Counted from the first letter of the stretch, positions 1-7,953 are shown. The stretch is 14,896 nucleotides of DNA from UMGS1502 sp045545435 (GCA_045545435.1 JAZQAV010000136.1:1-14896), one strand, 5' to 3'. Numbers and translations are program-made. The notes: generated by a model not told the origin, from the letters alone.

Positions 1-31
1 GCGCTTGAGGGCGAGCTGCCGTCATATTGCC

Positions 32-37
32 TACAAT
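32..37 (+). promoter_or_regulatory. candidate -10 element for mfd
   Basis: The hexamer TACAAT matches the sigma-70-type -10 consensus at five of six positions and lies 40 bases upstream of the mfd start. No good -35 box sits at 16-18 bases: TTGAGG at 5-10 is about 21 bases away, which is too far. It is a plausible promoter on sequence alone, with no other support. Confidence 0.3.
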
Positions 38-77
38 ACTGAGCGATTAACAGGATTTTCACGCTAAGGAGACGAGC

Positions 78-3000
78 GTGCTCATAGATTCGCTCACGTA
101 CGCATTCGAAAGAACCGGCTGCTTGGATGCGTTTTGGAACAAGCTGGATGCCGGGGAGGATGGCGTGCTGGGCGTCGCCTCTTCAGCGCGTCCTTTTGTG
201 GTGGCCGCACGTTTTGCTCATCATCCGCAGCCAACGCTGGTGGTAATTGCCGGTGAAGATGCTGCGGCTGCATTCGCGCGAAACGTCGCCGCCTATATCG
301 GCGACGATAAGGTTCTGCGCTTTCCCGAGCGCGAGGACAACCCGTTCGACACAAAAGCGCCTACGGCAAAAAGGGCTGCGACCGTGGCCAAGCAGGTCGC
401 GCGCCGCATGGAGGCCGCCTACGCGCTGCTGCAGCAGCGCGACGTGGTGGTGGTTGCCAGTGCGCGGGCTTTGCTTCGCATGCTGCCGCCGGCTTCTTCG
501 ATGGTGGCAGCACCTTTGGTGTTTGAGGTTGGGCGCGAAGTCGACCACATGGAGCATGCTGAAGAGTGGGGCATCCATTCGTTTGAAGACGTTTCGCGTG
601 CGCTTGAAGATCATGGCTTCGAAAACACCGGCGAGTTGGAAGGCCCCGGCACCTACTGCGTAAAAGGCGGCGTTATCGACGTTTTTCCCGGCAATCTGTC
701 GTATCCCATTCGCCTCGATTTCTTTGGCGACGAGGTTGACGAAATCCGTCGTATTGTGGCCGCTACCGGGCAAACCATCTCATCGCTTGAACGGGTGGAA
801 GTGTATCCTGTGCGCGAGTTTTCCTGCTCGGCTTCCATGCGCGCGCGTGCCATCGAGAAAATAAAACGGCCCGCACGCACCAACCCGACGCTGCGCGAGT
901 TTTTGGAGCAGCTGGAAGGCGGCCTGCATTTCGAAGGCGCGCATGCGCTGCTTCCGTATTTGTACGATAAAACCGTGACCTTGGGCGATTACGCCAAAAC
1001 GGGAACGCTGACGACGCTCATTGAGCCGCGCTCGTTGGTTGACGATGCGCAACATGCGCTTGACGAGCTTGCCGCGCGCGCAAAGGGTTCCAATATCGCC
1101 CTGGAAGGCCTTTATGCACAGGCTTCCGCTTTGGATTTTGGCGGTCAGGTGCGCGCAACCTATTTGTCGCTCATGCGCGTTGGCGGCGCTTTGGACGAAG
1201 AGCTGCCGGTTAAGCGCGTAGAGGTTGCAGGTCATCCCGACAAGCTGTTCGGGCGCTTGCGCCAACTGGTGGATGAAGACTACACCGTGGTGTTTTCGGT
1301 TCCGGGCTATCGTGCGCGTGAGGATATGAAGCTTGCTCTGGTGGAGCGGGGGCTGCCCATTCAAGAGCGTCTGGATGGCGCGGGCGTCCAAGATGAGGGC
1401 GAAGGCGAGGCGCAGCGCGAAGGCACTACGAATAAGACGGGCGCGCGGCCTGCGCCCAACGCGCTCTCGCGCGAGGCCGCGTCTCTCATCTCAAACGAAG
1501 ACGAGCTGCTTGAACTGCGTAAACGTAGGTTAAAACGTGGCGTGGTAAACGTGGTTGATGTGGACATTCCGCTGGGAATGATCATCCCCAAGGCGCGTTT
1601 GGCCATGGTGAGCGTTTCCGATACACAAGGCGCGGCGAACCACCGCACCATGCGCCACATCGATATCACCGAGATAACCTTCCCCTACAAACCAGGCGAC
1701 TACGTGGTGCACGCTTCGCACGGCATCGCGCACTTCACGGGGCTTGTGCGCCAGGAAATCGACGGCACAGCCCGTGATTATCTGCTTTTGGAATACGCCG
1801 AGGACGACAAGCTGTACGTTCCCGTCGATCAGCTCGACCGCGTCACGCGCTATGTGGGGCCGGAAGGCTCGGCGCCGCGGCTTACGCGCCTGAACACCTC
1901 CGACTGGTCGCGTGCGCTGACGCGCGCTCGCAAGGCGACGAAAAAGCTGGCGTTCGACCTGGTGGACATCTATGCGCGTCGCGCGGCTGTTTCCGGTTTC
2001 CGCTTTAGCGCCGACACGCCGTGGCAACGCGAGATGGAAAGCGCGTTTCCGTATCGTGAGACGCCCGACCAGCTTGCTGCTATCAACGATGTGAAGGCCG
2101 ACATGCAATCCAGCAAGCCCATGGACCGCTTGGTGTGTGGCGATGTTGGCTTTGGAAAAACCGAAGTTGCGCTGCGGGCGGCTTTCAAAGCAACGCAGGA
2201 CAACAAGCAGGTTATGGTGTTGTGCCCTACCACCATTTTGGCGCAACAGCACTACACCAGCTTCCGTGAGCGCTGCGAGCCATTTGGCGTAACCGTTGAG
2301 GTGCTCTCCCGTTTTCGGACGGCCGCGCAGCAAAAGAAGGCACTTGAAGGGTTCGCAGACGGTTCGGTTGACATCTTGGTTGGAACCCACCGCCTCCTTT
2401 CGCGCGATGTGAACCCGCACGATTTGGGCTTGGTTGTCATTGACGAGGAGCAGCGTTTTGGCGTGGGCCACAAAGAGCAGATGAAGAACCTGCGCGAGTA
2501 CATTGACGTGCTCACGCTTTCGGCAACGCCCATACCGCGCACCATGCAGATGTCGCTTTCGGGCGTGCGCGACATGAGCCTCATCCTTACGCCCCCTGAC
2601 GAACGCCGTCCGGTTGAGGTCCATGTGGGCGAATGGGATCCCGATTTGGTAAGTGCAGCCATCCGTCGCGAGTTGGCGCGTGGGGGACAGGTGTATTACG
2701 TTTCCAACCGCGTGCGCTCGATAGACGACGCCGTAGCGCGCGTGCGCGATGCGGCAGGCGAGGCTCGCGTGGGAGTTGCCCATGGGCAAATGGATAAAGA
2801 CGCCCTGGAACGGGTGATGGAGGACTTTTCCGCAGGGGAGCTTGATGTGCTGGTTGCCACCACCATCATCGAAAGCGGAATTGACAACCCGCACACCAAC
2901 ACGCTTATTATCGAGGATGCCCAACGGCTTGGCTTGGCCCAAATGTATCAGCTGAAAGGTCGCGTGGGCCGCTCGTCTGCGCAGGCGTACGCATACTTTA

Positions 3001-3875
3001 TGTTCCCCGACAACATCCCGCTTACCGAAGAGGCGACGGCGCGCTTGACGGCGCTCAGCGAGCATCAGGAGTTGGGCAGCGGCATGCGCATCGCAATGCG
3101 CGATTTGGAGATTCGTGGGGCCGGCGACATTTTGGGTGCGGAGCAGTCGGGCAATATGTCTGCGGTTGGCTTCGATTTGTTCGCCCAGATGCTCTCCTCG
3201 GCGGTAAACGACACGCGCGAGGGCAAAGCTGGTTCGGCAGATGGGCTTCCGCCTGCGCTTTCGGATATCACGGTCAACGTGCCCGGCGACATGTTCTTCT
3301 CGGAATCGTACATTCCCGATGTTGATGAGCGGGTGCTGTGGTATCGCAAGGTGGCAAGCGCTTCAACACTCGCGGCCGTTGATGAGTTGTACGAAGATCT
3401 TTCGCATAAGCGACCCGACATGCCCGAAGAGGCAAAGGGGCTGTTCGCAAAGGCGCGCATCAAAGCATATGCCGCCGAGCACCACATTAAGCTGGTGTCG
3501 ATTGTGGCTGGAAAGCTTGTTGTTGAGCCGGTTGGCATTCCCGACAGCCTGGCGACGGCTATTCGTCGAGCGGGTGGACGCTACCTTTCCGACACGCGCA
3601 AGCTGCGTCTTCCGCTGAAGTATTTTGGCGGCAGTAGTGCGCGTCCGGCACCGCGCCCTGCCGCGTCGCCACGAAGTGGTGGCGTGCGAAGCGGGGTGGC
3701 GGCCGCTCAGGGGCGCTCATCACGTGCGGGGGCAGGCGGCTTGAAAACCTCCAGAACCTCGAAAAAGGTGCAAGAACTCAGCGCAATGCGTCAAGAAGGC
3801 CAGGTGGAAGGCACAACGCTTTCAGCAAGCGCGCTGCTGGATGCCATTTTCTCGTTCCTCCAAGAGCTTGGTTAA
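78..3875 (+). CDS. mfd: transcription-repair coupling factor Mfd
   Basis: Mfd is a DNA translocase that removes RNA polymerase stalled at lesions and recruits UvrA for nucleotide excision repair. The GTG start is set by AAGGAG at 66-71, six bases upstream. The order of parts is complete. A UvrB-homology region includes the RLDFFGDEVDEIR stretch near residues 194-225. The RNA-polymerase-interaction (CarD-like) domain lies near 533-595. A RecG-like motor follows, with Walker A GDVGFGKT at 688-695, DEEQ box at 789-792, motif VI QLKGRVGR at 958-965, and then the C-terminal TRCF domain. At 1265 residues it is about 100 longer than the E. coli protein (1148). The extra length is largely two low-complexity inserts: an acidic/polar linker near 436-466 and an Arg/Ala/Gly/Ser-rich segment near 1184-1230, just before the last conserved stretch. 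It appears monocistronic in this window. Identification is very secure; the role of the inserts is unknown. Confidence 0.98.
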   Translation: MLIDSLTYAFERTGCLDAFWNKLDAGEDGVLGVASSARPFVVAARFAHHPQPTLVVIAGEDAAAAFARNVAAYIGDDKVLRFPEREDNPFDTKAPTAKRAATVAKQVARRMEAAYALLQQRDVVVVASARALLRMLPPASSMVAAPLVFEVGREVDHMEHAEEWGIHSFEDVSRALEDHGFENTGELEGPGTYCVKGGVIDVFPGNLSYPIRLDFFGDEVDEIRRIVAATGQTISSLERVEVYPVREFSCSASMRARAIEKIKRPARTNPTLREFLEQLEGGLHFEGAHALLPYLYDKTVTLGDYAKTGTLTTLIEPRSLVDDAQHALDELAARAKGSNIALEGLYAQASALDFGGQVRATYLSLMRVGGALDEELPVKRVEVAGHPDKLFGRLRQLVDEDYTVVFSVPGYRAREDMKLALVERGLPIQERLDGAGVQDEGEGEAQREGTTNKTGARPAPNALSREAASLISNEDELLELRKRRLKRGVVNVVDVDIPLGMIIPKARLAMVSVSDTQGAANHRTMRHIDITEITFPYKPGDYVVHASHGIAHFTGLVRQEIDGTARDYLLLEYAEDDKLYVPVDQLDRVTRYVGPEGSAPRLTRLNTSDWSRALTRARKATKKLAFDLVDIYARRAAVSGFRFSADTPWQREMESAFPYRETPDQLAAINDVKADMQSSKPMDRLVCGDVGFGKTEVALRAAFKATQDNKQVMVLCPTTILAQQHYTSFRERCEPFGVTVEVLSRFRTAAQQKKALEGFADGSVDILVGTHRLLSRDVNPHDLGLVVIDEEQRFGVGHKEQMKNLREYIDVLTLSATPIPRTMQMSLSGVRDMSLILTPPDERRPVEVHVGEWDPDLVSAAIRRELARGGQVYYVSNRVRSIDDAVARVRDAAGEARVGVAHGQMDKDALERVMEDFSAGELDVLVATTIIESGIDNPHTNTLIIEDAQRLGLAQMYQLKGRVGRSSAQAYAYFMFPDNIPLTEEATARLTALSEHQELGSGMRIAMRDLEIRGAGDILGAEQSGNMSAVGFDLFAQMLSSAVNDTREGKAGSADGLPPALSDITVNVPGDMFFSESYIPDVDERVLWYRKVASASTLAAVDELYEDLSHKRPDMPEEAKGLFAKARIKAYAAEHHIKLVSIVAGKLVVEPVGIPDSLATAIRRAGGRYLSDTRKLRLPLKYFGGSSARPAPRPAASPRSGGVRSGVAAAQGRSSRAGAGGLKTSRTSKKVQELSAMRQEGQVEGTTLSASALLDAIFSFLQELG

Positions 3876-3913
3876 TCGCTGGATGCGGTGCGGCTGCGGT
3901 AGGTGTGCGGTTG

Positions 3914-3950
3914 CAATCGCGGTTGTAAGCGCGATTGATGAGGAATCGCG
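3914..3950 (+). repeat. two overlapping inverted repeats sharing one arm, between mfd and tRNA-Gly
   Basis: CAATCGCG at 3914-3921 is perfectly complementary to CGCGATTG at 3930-3937, giving an 8-bp stem with an 8-base loop. The middle arm CGCGATT (3930-3936) is also complementary to AATCGCG at 3944-3950, giving a 7-bp stem with a 7-base loop. The two hairpins cannot form together. Neither is followed by a T run, so this is not a standard intrinsic terminator. It lies 39 bases past the mfd stop and could act as an mfd 3' end structure, but the function is unknown. Confidence 0.6.
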
Positions 3951-4028
3951 TCACCATGGTTATGCGCACGAATTTTGGATATCGTGTTAACCTCATGGAT
4001 AGTAGTGGCGCCCGCGCGCTACTTCGGT

Positions 4029-4034
4029 TATCAT
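4029..4034 (+). promoter_or_regulatory. candidate -10 element for tRNA-Gly
   Basis: TATCAT lies 14 bases before the mature tRNA 5' end, which would put transcription start around 4041 with a very short 5' leader. No convincing -35 is seen at normal spacing. A weaker alternative is TTGGAT at 3975-3980 with GATAGT at 3998-4003, spaced 17 bases. The 11-mer beginning at this -10 recurs at the putative nifJ promoter. Confidence 0.3.
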
Positions 4035-4047
4035 GCTTTCTCGCAAC

Positions 4048-4123
<76 letters not shown>

Positions 4124-4132
4124 TTTAACAGC

Positions 4133-4162
4133 AAGCCGGTTGGTTTCCAGCCGGCTTTTTTT
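4133..4162 (+). terminator. intrinsic terminator of tRNA-Gly
   Basis: An 11-bp stem (4133-4143 with 4147-4157, one G-T pair) with a 3-base loop runs directly into a T tract ending at 4162. Its core is AGCCGG pairing with CCGGCT. It begins 10 bases after the CCA end of the tRNA and isolates the tRNA transcript from the ABC-F gene. Confidence 0.9.
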
Positions 4163-4259
4163 ACGAACAGATCCAGATGCCGCGCGGTAAGGGCGTCGGT
4201 GTGCGTGCAGTTGCGCAGGAGCAGATATCGATGCGCTTGCGATGGGAGGTTGATGTCAC

Positions 4260-6338
4260 GTGATAATGCAGGTTGCTCATCTCACGAAGTCGTTCGGTGG
4301 GCGTACGCTGTTTGAGGACGTGACGTTCAAGCTCGAGGATTACGACAGGCTTGCGCTGGTGGGTCCTAACGGTGCCGGCAAAACAACCATGTTGCGCATC
4401 ATCACCGGCCAGGAGGAAGCGGATGGCGGCGATATTTTTTTCGCACGTGGTGCGCGCGTAGGCTATCTTGAGCAAGAGGCCATCGAGATGGGGGATAATC
4501 CCATCTTCGAAGAAGTGCTCTCCAGCCAGGTTGAGATTCTTGCGGCAGAGCGACGTTTGCGCGAGCTTGAGGCTTCGCTTGATGCTCAATCGTCCGAGCG
4601 TGAGCTAGCGCAAGCGGGTCGCGCGCGCGATGAGTACGAGATGCTGGGTGGCTATACCATTGAGGCAAAAGTGCGCAGCGTGCTTTTTGGCCTTGGTTTC
4701 AAGGAAGAGGACATGACGCGTCATACCACCGAGTTTTCGGGTGGTTGGCAGATGCGTCTCGCTTTGGCGAAATTGCTGGTGCGCAATCCCGAATTGCTGC
4801 TTTTGGACGAGCCCACCAACCATTTGGATTTGGAGAGCGTGAAATGGCTCGAGGGCTTTTTGCGCGGCTACAATGGGGCCGTGGTGGTGGTTTCGCACGA
4901 CCGAGCGTTTATGGACCACATGGTCGATCGGGTGGCTGAAATCGATAACGGCGAGGTCAATCTGTACAAGGGCAACTATTCTGCCTACTTGCAAGCGCGC
5001 GAGGCTCGCATCGAGCAGCTGCGTGCCGAAAAGAAGAAGCAGGATGAGGAAATCGCGCATTTAGAGGCGTTTGTAGAGAAGTTCCGTTACAAGGCAACGA
5101 AAGCGAAGCAAGCGCAAGATCGCGAGAAAAAGCTCGAGAAAATTAGGGAGAACCGCATCGTTATCCCCGAAGAGCGCAAAGTGGTGCATTTCAACTTCAA
5201 GCAGCCGGCGCGCACGGGCGATGAAGTGGTGCGCGCACGAGGGCTCAAAAAGCACTTCGGCGAAAAGGTGGTGTACGACGGTGTTGATTTCTCGTTGTAC
5301 CGTGGCGACAAAGTGGCACTGGTAGGGCCTAATGGCGCGGGAAAATCGACGCTTCTGAAAATGATTGCCGGTGCACTTGAACCTGATGCGGGAACCATTG
5401 AATACGGCGTGAACGTTACCAAAACCTATTACGCGCAGCACCAGCTTGAAGAGCTCAATTCGGGCAACACCGTGTACGAGGAGCTCGATCGCGTCGCTCC
5501 TGCGTGGACCATGTCGCAGGTCCGCTCGCTTTTAGGGGCGTTTCTGTTCAACGGCGATGACGTCGACAAAAAGGTGAGTGTGCTTTCCGGTGGAGAAAAA
5601 GGCCGTCTGGCCTTGGCGAAAATGCTGGTGGCACCTAGCCCGCTGCTGTGCTTGGACGAGCCAACCAACCACTTGGACATTGCGTCGGCGGATGTTTTGG
5701 AGCAAGCGCTGCAGCGTTTCGAGGGAACCATTCTGCTGATTACCCACGATAGGCACCTTATTCGTTCGGTGGCAAATCGCATTGTTGAAATCATGCCGGG
5801 CAAAATTACCAACTACGACGGCGATTACGACTACTACCTGTTCAAAACGGGCCAAGAGGACACCGACGACGTGCCGGCAGGCATAGGGAAGGGCCCTTCG
5901 CAAGACGCAACCTCCGATTCGTTTGCGAAGGCGGGTTCGAAGGCGGCAGGCGCGCCTTCGAGCAAGGCTTCAGGTGTATCGGGATGCGGCGCTTCTGCGG
6001 GAAGCGCGGCGGCTTCGTCGAATGCGGGGTCGGCTCCCAAGTCAAAGGAGCAAAAGCGTCGTGAGGCAGAAGCAAGAAACCGCACCTATGCGGCGCTCAA
6101 AAAGCAGCGCGCGCGCATTGCGGAGCTCGATAAGCAGCTTGAGCGCGATAACGCGCGCATGGCCGAAATCATGGAGCTGTTGGCTGACCCTAACTTCTAC
6201 ACCAGCGAGGCTTCAACCTCCGACATTGTTGCCGAGCACGCGCAGTTAAAGGCGCGCATCGAGAGCGCCGAAGACGAGTGGTTTGCGCTCAACGAGGAAG
6301 TTGAGCAGGAGATAGAGCGTCAAAAGAGCGCGCTGTAA
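4260..6338 (+). CDS. ABC-F family ATPase (translation-associated, YheS/YdiF-like)
   Basis: ABC-F proteins are soluble twin-ATPase factors that bind the ribosomal E site and act on stalled or antibiotic-bound ribosomes. They lack membrane domains. The first ATPase has Walker A GPNGAGKT (35-42), signature SGGWQ (160-164) and Walker B DEPTNHLD from 183. The second has GPNGAGKST (356-364), SGGE (443-446) and DEPTNHLD from 466. A charged helical linker of roughly 80 residues, with the FVEKFRYKATKAKQAQ motif, separates them and corresponds to the P-site-tRNA-interacting segment. An Ala/Ser/Gly-rich linker (about 538-595) leads into a C-terminal coiled coil of Uup/YdiF type. GTG at 4260 follows GGGAGG at 4244-4249 by 10 bases; ATG at 4266 is a possible alternative. 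The linker length resembles housekeeping members rather than known resistance members, so a role in antibiotic protection is not indicated. It is followed by a micro-ORF and trmL. Confidence 0.95.
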   Translation: MIMQVAHLTKSFGGRTLFEDVTFKLEDYDRLALVGPNGAGKTTMLRIITGQEEADGGDIFFARGARVGYLEQEAIEMGDNPIFEEVLSSQVEILAAERRLRELEASLDAQSSERELAQAGRARDEYEMLGGYTIEAKVRSVLFGLGFKEEDMTRHTTEFSGGWQMRLALAKLLVRNPELLLLDEPTNHLDLESVKWLEGFLRGYNGAVVVVSHDRAFMDHMVDRVAEIDNGEVNLYKGNYSAYLQAREARIEQLRAEKKKQDEEIAHLEAFVEKFRYKATKAKQAQDREKKLEKIRENRIVIPEERKVVHFNFKQPARTGDEVVRARGLKKHFGEKVVYDGVDFSLYRGDKVALVGPNGAGKSTLLKMIAGALEPDAGTIEYGVNVTKTYYAQHQLEELNSGNTVYEELDRVAPAWTMSQVRSLLGAFLFNGDDVDKKVSVLSGGEKGRLALAKMLVAPSPLLCLDEPTNHLDIASADVLEQALQRFEGTILLITHDRHLIRSVANRIVEIMPGKITNYDGDYDYYLFKTGQEDTDDVPAGIGKGPSQDATSDSFAKAGSKAAGAPSSKASGVSGCGASAGSAAASSNAGSAPKSKEQKRREAEARNRTYAALKKQRARIAELDKQLERDNARMAEIMELLADPNFYTSEASTSDIVAEHAQLKARIESAEDEWFALNEEVEQEIERQKSAL

Positions 6339-6445
6339 TGCGCGAGGTTCGGTGTCCTCTTTGCGAAACAACAGGCACGAGTGAAATGTTGGACGCGGGC
6401 AAGATATCGAGCGCGAACTGCGAGGATTGGCATGGGGCTCATTAA
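6338..6445 (+). CDS. possible 35-residue Cys-rich micro-protein (zinc-knuckle-like)
   Basis: This short reading frame starts with an ATG whose A is the last base of the ABC-F stop codon (TAATG), the usual geometry of translational coupling. It ends 14 bases inside trmL. The predicted peptide has 35 residues and contains RCPLCE (Cys6, Cys9) and later NCEDWH (Cys28, His32). A CxxC followed by C-x3-H spacing could bind zinc. No strong Shine-Dalgarno is present; initiation would depend on ribosomes finishing the ABC-F gene. I do not recognise a family. It could equally be a chance frame filling the 93-base gap, and the C/H pattern is only suggestive. Confidence 0.35.
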   Translation: MREVRCPLCETTGTSEMLDAGKISSANCEDWHGAH

Positions 6446-6935
6446 AAGCATCGACGAGGCAAGTTATACGCCCTCTTTGAACATCGTTTTGGTTGAACCG
6501 GAGATTCCGCAGAACACCGGCAACATTGCGCGCACCTGCGCGTGCATTGGTGCGCGACTGCATTTGGTGGAACCGTGCGGTTTTCGTCTTTCGGAGCGCA
6601 ACCTCAAGCGTGCCGGCTGCGACTACTGGGATGACGTTGACATTGTGCAGTGGCCCAGTATCGAGCGCTTTTTAGAGGCGCATGGTGCAGATGAGCTGCA
6701 CTTGTTTACGGGTCGCAGCAGCGTACGCTATTGCGATGTGGCTTACGCGCAAGGAAGCTACCTATTGTTCGGCCGGGAAAGCAGGGGTCTTGACGAGTGG
6801 GTGATGGATGCTTATGCCGGCAACTGCGTGCGCATCCCTATGCGCGAAAACGAACGCAGCCTCAATCTTTCGAATGCCGTGGCGATTGCGGCTTATGAGG
6901 CGCTGAGGCAGCTTGGGTTTTCGGGGCTTGTGTAA
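6432..6935 (+). CDS. trmL: tRNA (cytidine(34)-2'-O)-methyltransferase TrmL
   Basis: TrmL is a SPOUT-class methyltransferase that uses S-adenosylmethionine to 2'-O-methylate the wobble base of tRNA-Leu isoacceptors. The 167-residue product carries all three knot motifs: NTGNIART (28-35), LLFGRESRGL (111-120), and IPM followed by SLNLSNAVAI (135-152). It aligns along its length with the E. coli protein (157 aa), including EPEIPQNTGN near the start and RRAG/KRAG-DY in the middle. ATG 6432 is chosen because GAGG at 6422-6425 lies six bases upstream. A GTG at 6381 in the same frame would add 17 residues unlike the family. Its N-terminus has about 15 residues ahead of the conserved core. It sits 93 bases after the ABC-F gene with no terminator between, so the two are probably co-transcribed as a translation-related unit. 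Confidence 0.95.
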   Translation: MGLIKSIDEASYTPSLNIVLVEPEIPQNTGNIARTCACIGARLHLVEPCGFRLSERNLKRAGCDYWDDVDIVQWPSIERFLEAHGADELHLFTGRSSVRYCDVAYAQGSYLLFGRESRGLDEWVMDAYAGNCVRIPMRENERSLNLSNAVAIAAYEALRQLGFSGLV

Positions 6936-6969
6936 GTTGATGCGGCATGCTTGAGCATTGGGTAACTTA
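6933..6969 (+). repeat. inverted repeat at the end of trmL
   Basis: TAAGTT at 6933-6938, which includes the trmL stop codon, is complementary to AACTTA at 6964-6969. Nested inside is a small hairpin of ATGCT (6947-6951) with AGCAT (6954-6958). There is no following T run. It may be a weak or factor-assisted 3' end of the ABC-F/trmL transcript, but the evidence is only base pairing. Confidence 0.35.
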
Positions 6970-7094
6970 AGCCAAAGCCTCATCGAATGCACTGACGCGC
7001 GAAACAGCGGATTAATTCTGCGTGTATCGCCCACGGACGCTTCGTTTCTTTTTTCGGGAACTCATAACATGTTGGGTTTTGCTCCTGCGTGATT

Positions 7095-7103
7095 TGGTAA
7101 AAT
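7095..7103 (+). promoter_or_regulatory. extended -10 promoter of adk
   Basis: TGGTAAAAT contains the TGn extension followed by TAAAAT, five of six matches to TATAAT. This gives a start around 7110 and a leader of about 30 bases ahead of adk. No clear -35 is seen, as expected for extended -10 promoters. It implies adk is transcribed independently of trmL. Confidence 0.55.
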
Positions 7104-7140
7104 AGCCTGCGTCGTTTGACAAAAGAAAGGATAGGCAACT

Positions 7141-7767
7141 ATGAACATCGTGTTGTTGGGTGCTCCCGGTGCAGGTAAGGGCACCCAGGCAGCTAAATTG
7201 GTCGAAGAGTTTCAAACGCCCCACATTTCTACGGGTGATATGCTGCGCGCAGCAGTAAAGGCTGGTACCGAGCTCGGTCTGAAAGCCAAAACCTACATGG
7301 ACGCTGGCGACCTTGTTCCCGACGAAGTTATCATCGGCTTGGTAATCGAGCGCCTTGGTGAGCCTGACGCTCAAAATGGTTTCATTCTTGATGGTTTCCC
7401 GCGCACCACGGCTCAGGCTGTTGCTCTTGACGCTGAGCTGGGCAAGCTTGAGCGCCCGCTTGACGCGGCCCTTCTTATCGATGTTGATCCCGAGGTCATC
7501 ATCAACCGTCTCACCTCGCGTCGCATGTGCAAGGAATGCGGCTACATTGGTTCTGTGGCCGATGCAGCATGCCCGGTGTGCGGTGGCGAAATGTACCAGC
7601 GCGATGACGACAACGAGGCAACCGTGCGCAACCGTCTTGATGTGTACGAGAAGTCCACGTCGCCGCTTATCGATTACTATCGCGGCAGCGAGCTGCTGGT
7701 TGCAATTGACGGCGACCGCGATCCTAACGAGGTGTACGCCGACGTTAAGGTTGCCCTCAACCTGTAA
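7141..7767 (+). CDS. adk: adenylate kinase
   Basis: This cytosolic enzyme interconverts ATP and AMP with two ADP. The 208-residue product has the P-loop GAPGAGKGT (7-15), the AMP-binding STGDMLRAAV segment (30-39), DGFPRT (84-89) and a long LID. The LID carries four cysteines (130, 133, 144, 147) as CxxC...CxxC, the zinc-binding type common in Gram-positives. QRDDD (153-157) and the VRNR arginines (162-165) complete the active site. The start is supported by AAAGGA at 7126-7131 upstream of ATG. Codons are strongly biased, consistent with high expression. In many bacteria adk lies beside secY in the ribosomal protein cluster; here it stands alone with its own promoter and terminator. It may be a relocated single copy or a second copy, which this window cannot decide. 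Confidence 0.98.
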   Translation: MNIVLLGAPGAGKGTQAAKLVEEFQTPHISTGDMLRAAVKAGTELGLKAKTYMDAGDLVPDEVIIGLVIERLGEPDAQNGFILDGFPRTTAQAVALDAELGKLERPLDAALLIDVDPEVIINRLTSRRMCKECGYIGSVADAACPVCGGEMYQRDDDNEATVRNRLDVYEKSTSPLIDYYRGSELLVAIDGDRDPNEVYADVKVALNL

Positions 7768-7802
7768 CGGATACGCTGCTTGCCTTCTGTTTGGCGGTTT
7801 TC

Positions 7803-7832
7803 AAAGGCCGAGGAAATGCCCTCGGCCTTTTT
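7803..7832 (+). terminator. intrinsic terminator of adk
   Basis: A perfect 11-bp stem (7803-7813 with 7820-7830, core GGCCGAGG/CCTCGGCC) with a 6-base loop ends in a T run to 7832. It lies 36 bases past the adk stop and should end that transcript before the membrane-protein gene. Confidence 0.92.
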
Positions 7833-7918
7833 GTTTGCGGAATTGCGAAGGTGTCCCATGTGCATCTGGCGTTCTTGCGTCTGCGGGCTGTTTCGGCCCT
7901 TCGCGGCAGTTTATGCCG

Positions 7919-7924
7919 TATAAT
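7919..7924 (+). promoter_or_regulatory. candidate -10 element for the membrane-protein gene
   Basis: A perfect TATAAT lies 29 bases before the chosen TTG start, after the adk terminator. The predicted start is about 7931, with a short leader. No good -35 is found at 16-18 bases, so the promoter may be weak or need an activator. Confidence 0.5.
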
Positions 7925-7953
7925 TCGCGTGAGTTGCATTGAATGGAGTGCGA

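Noticed and set aside
1530..3065. Antisense reading frame of 511 codons opposite mfd
   Set aside because: It is again in register with a certain gene and explained by codon bias; no recognisable protein features.
4260..6338. ABC-F gene as an antibiotic resistance determinant
   Set aside because: The inter-domain linker is of housekeeping length and carries the YheS/YdiF-type motif, the protein has a C-terminal coiled coil, and there is no attenuation leader of the kind seen before resistance genes.
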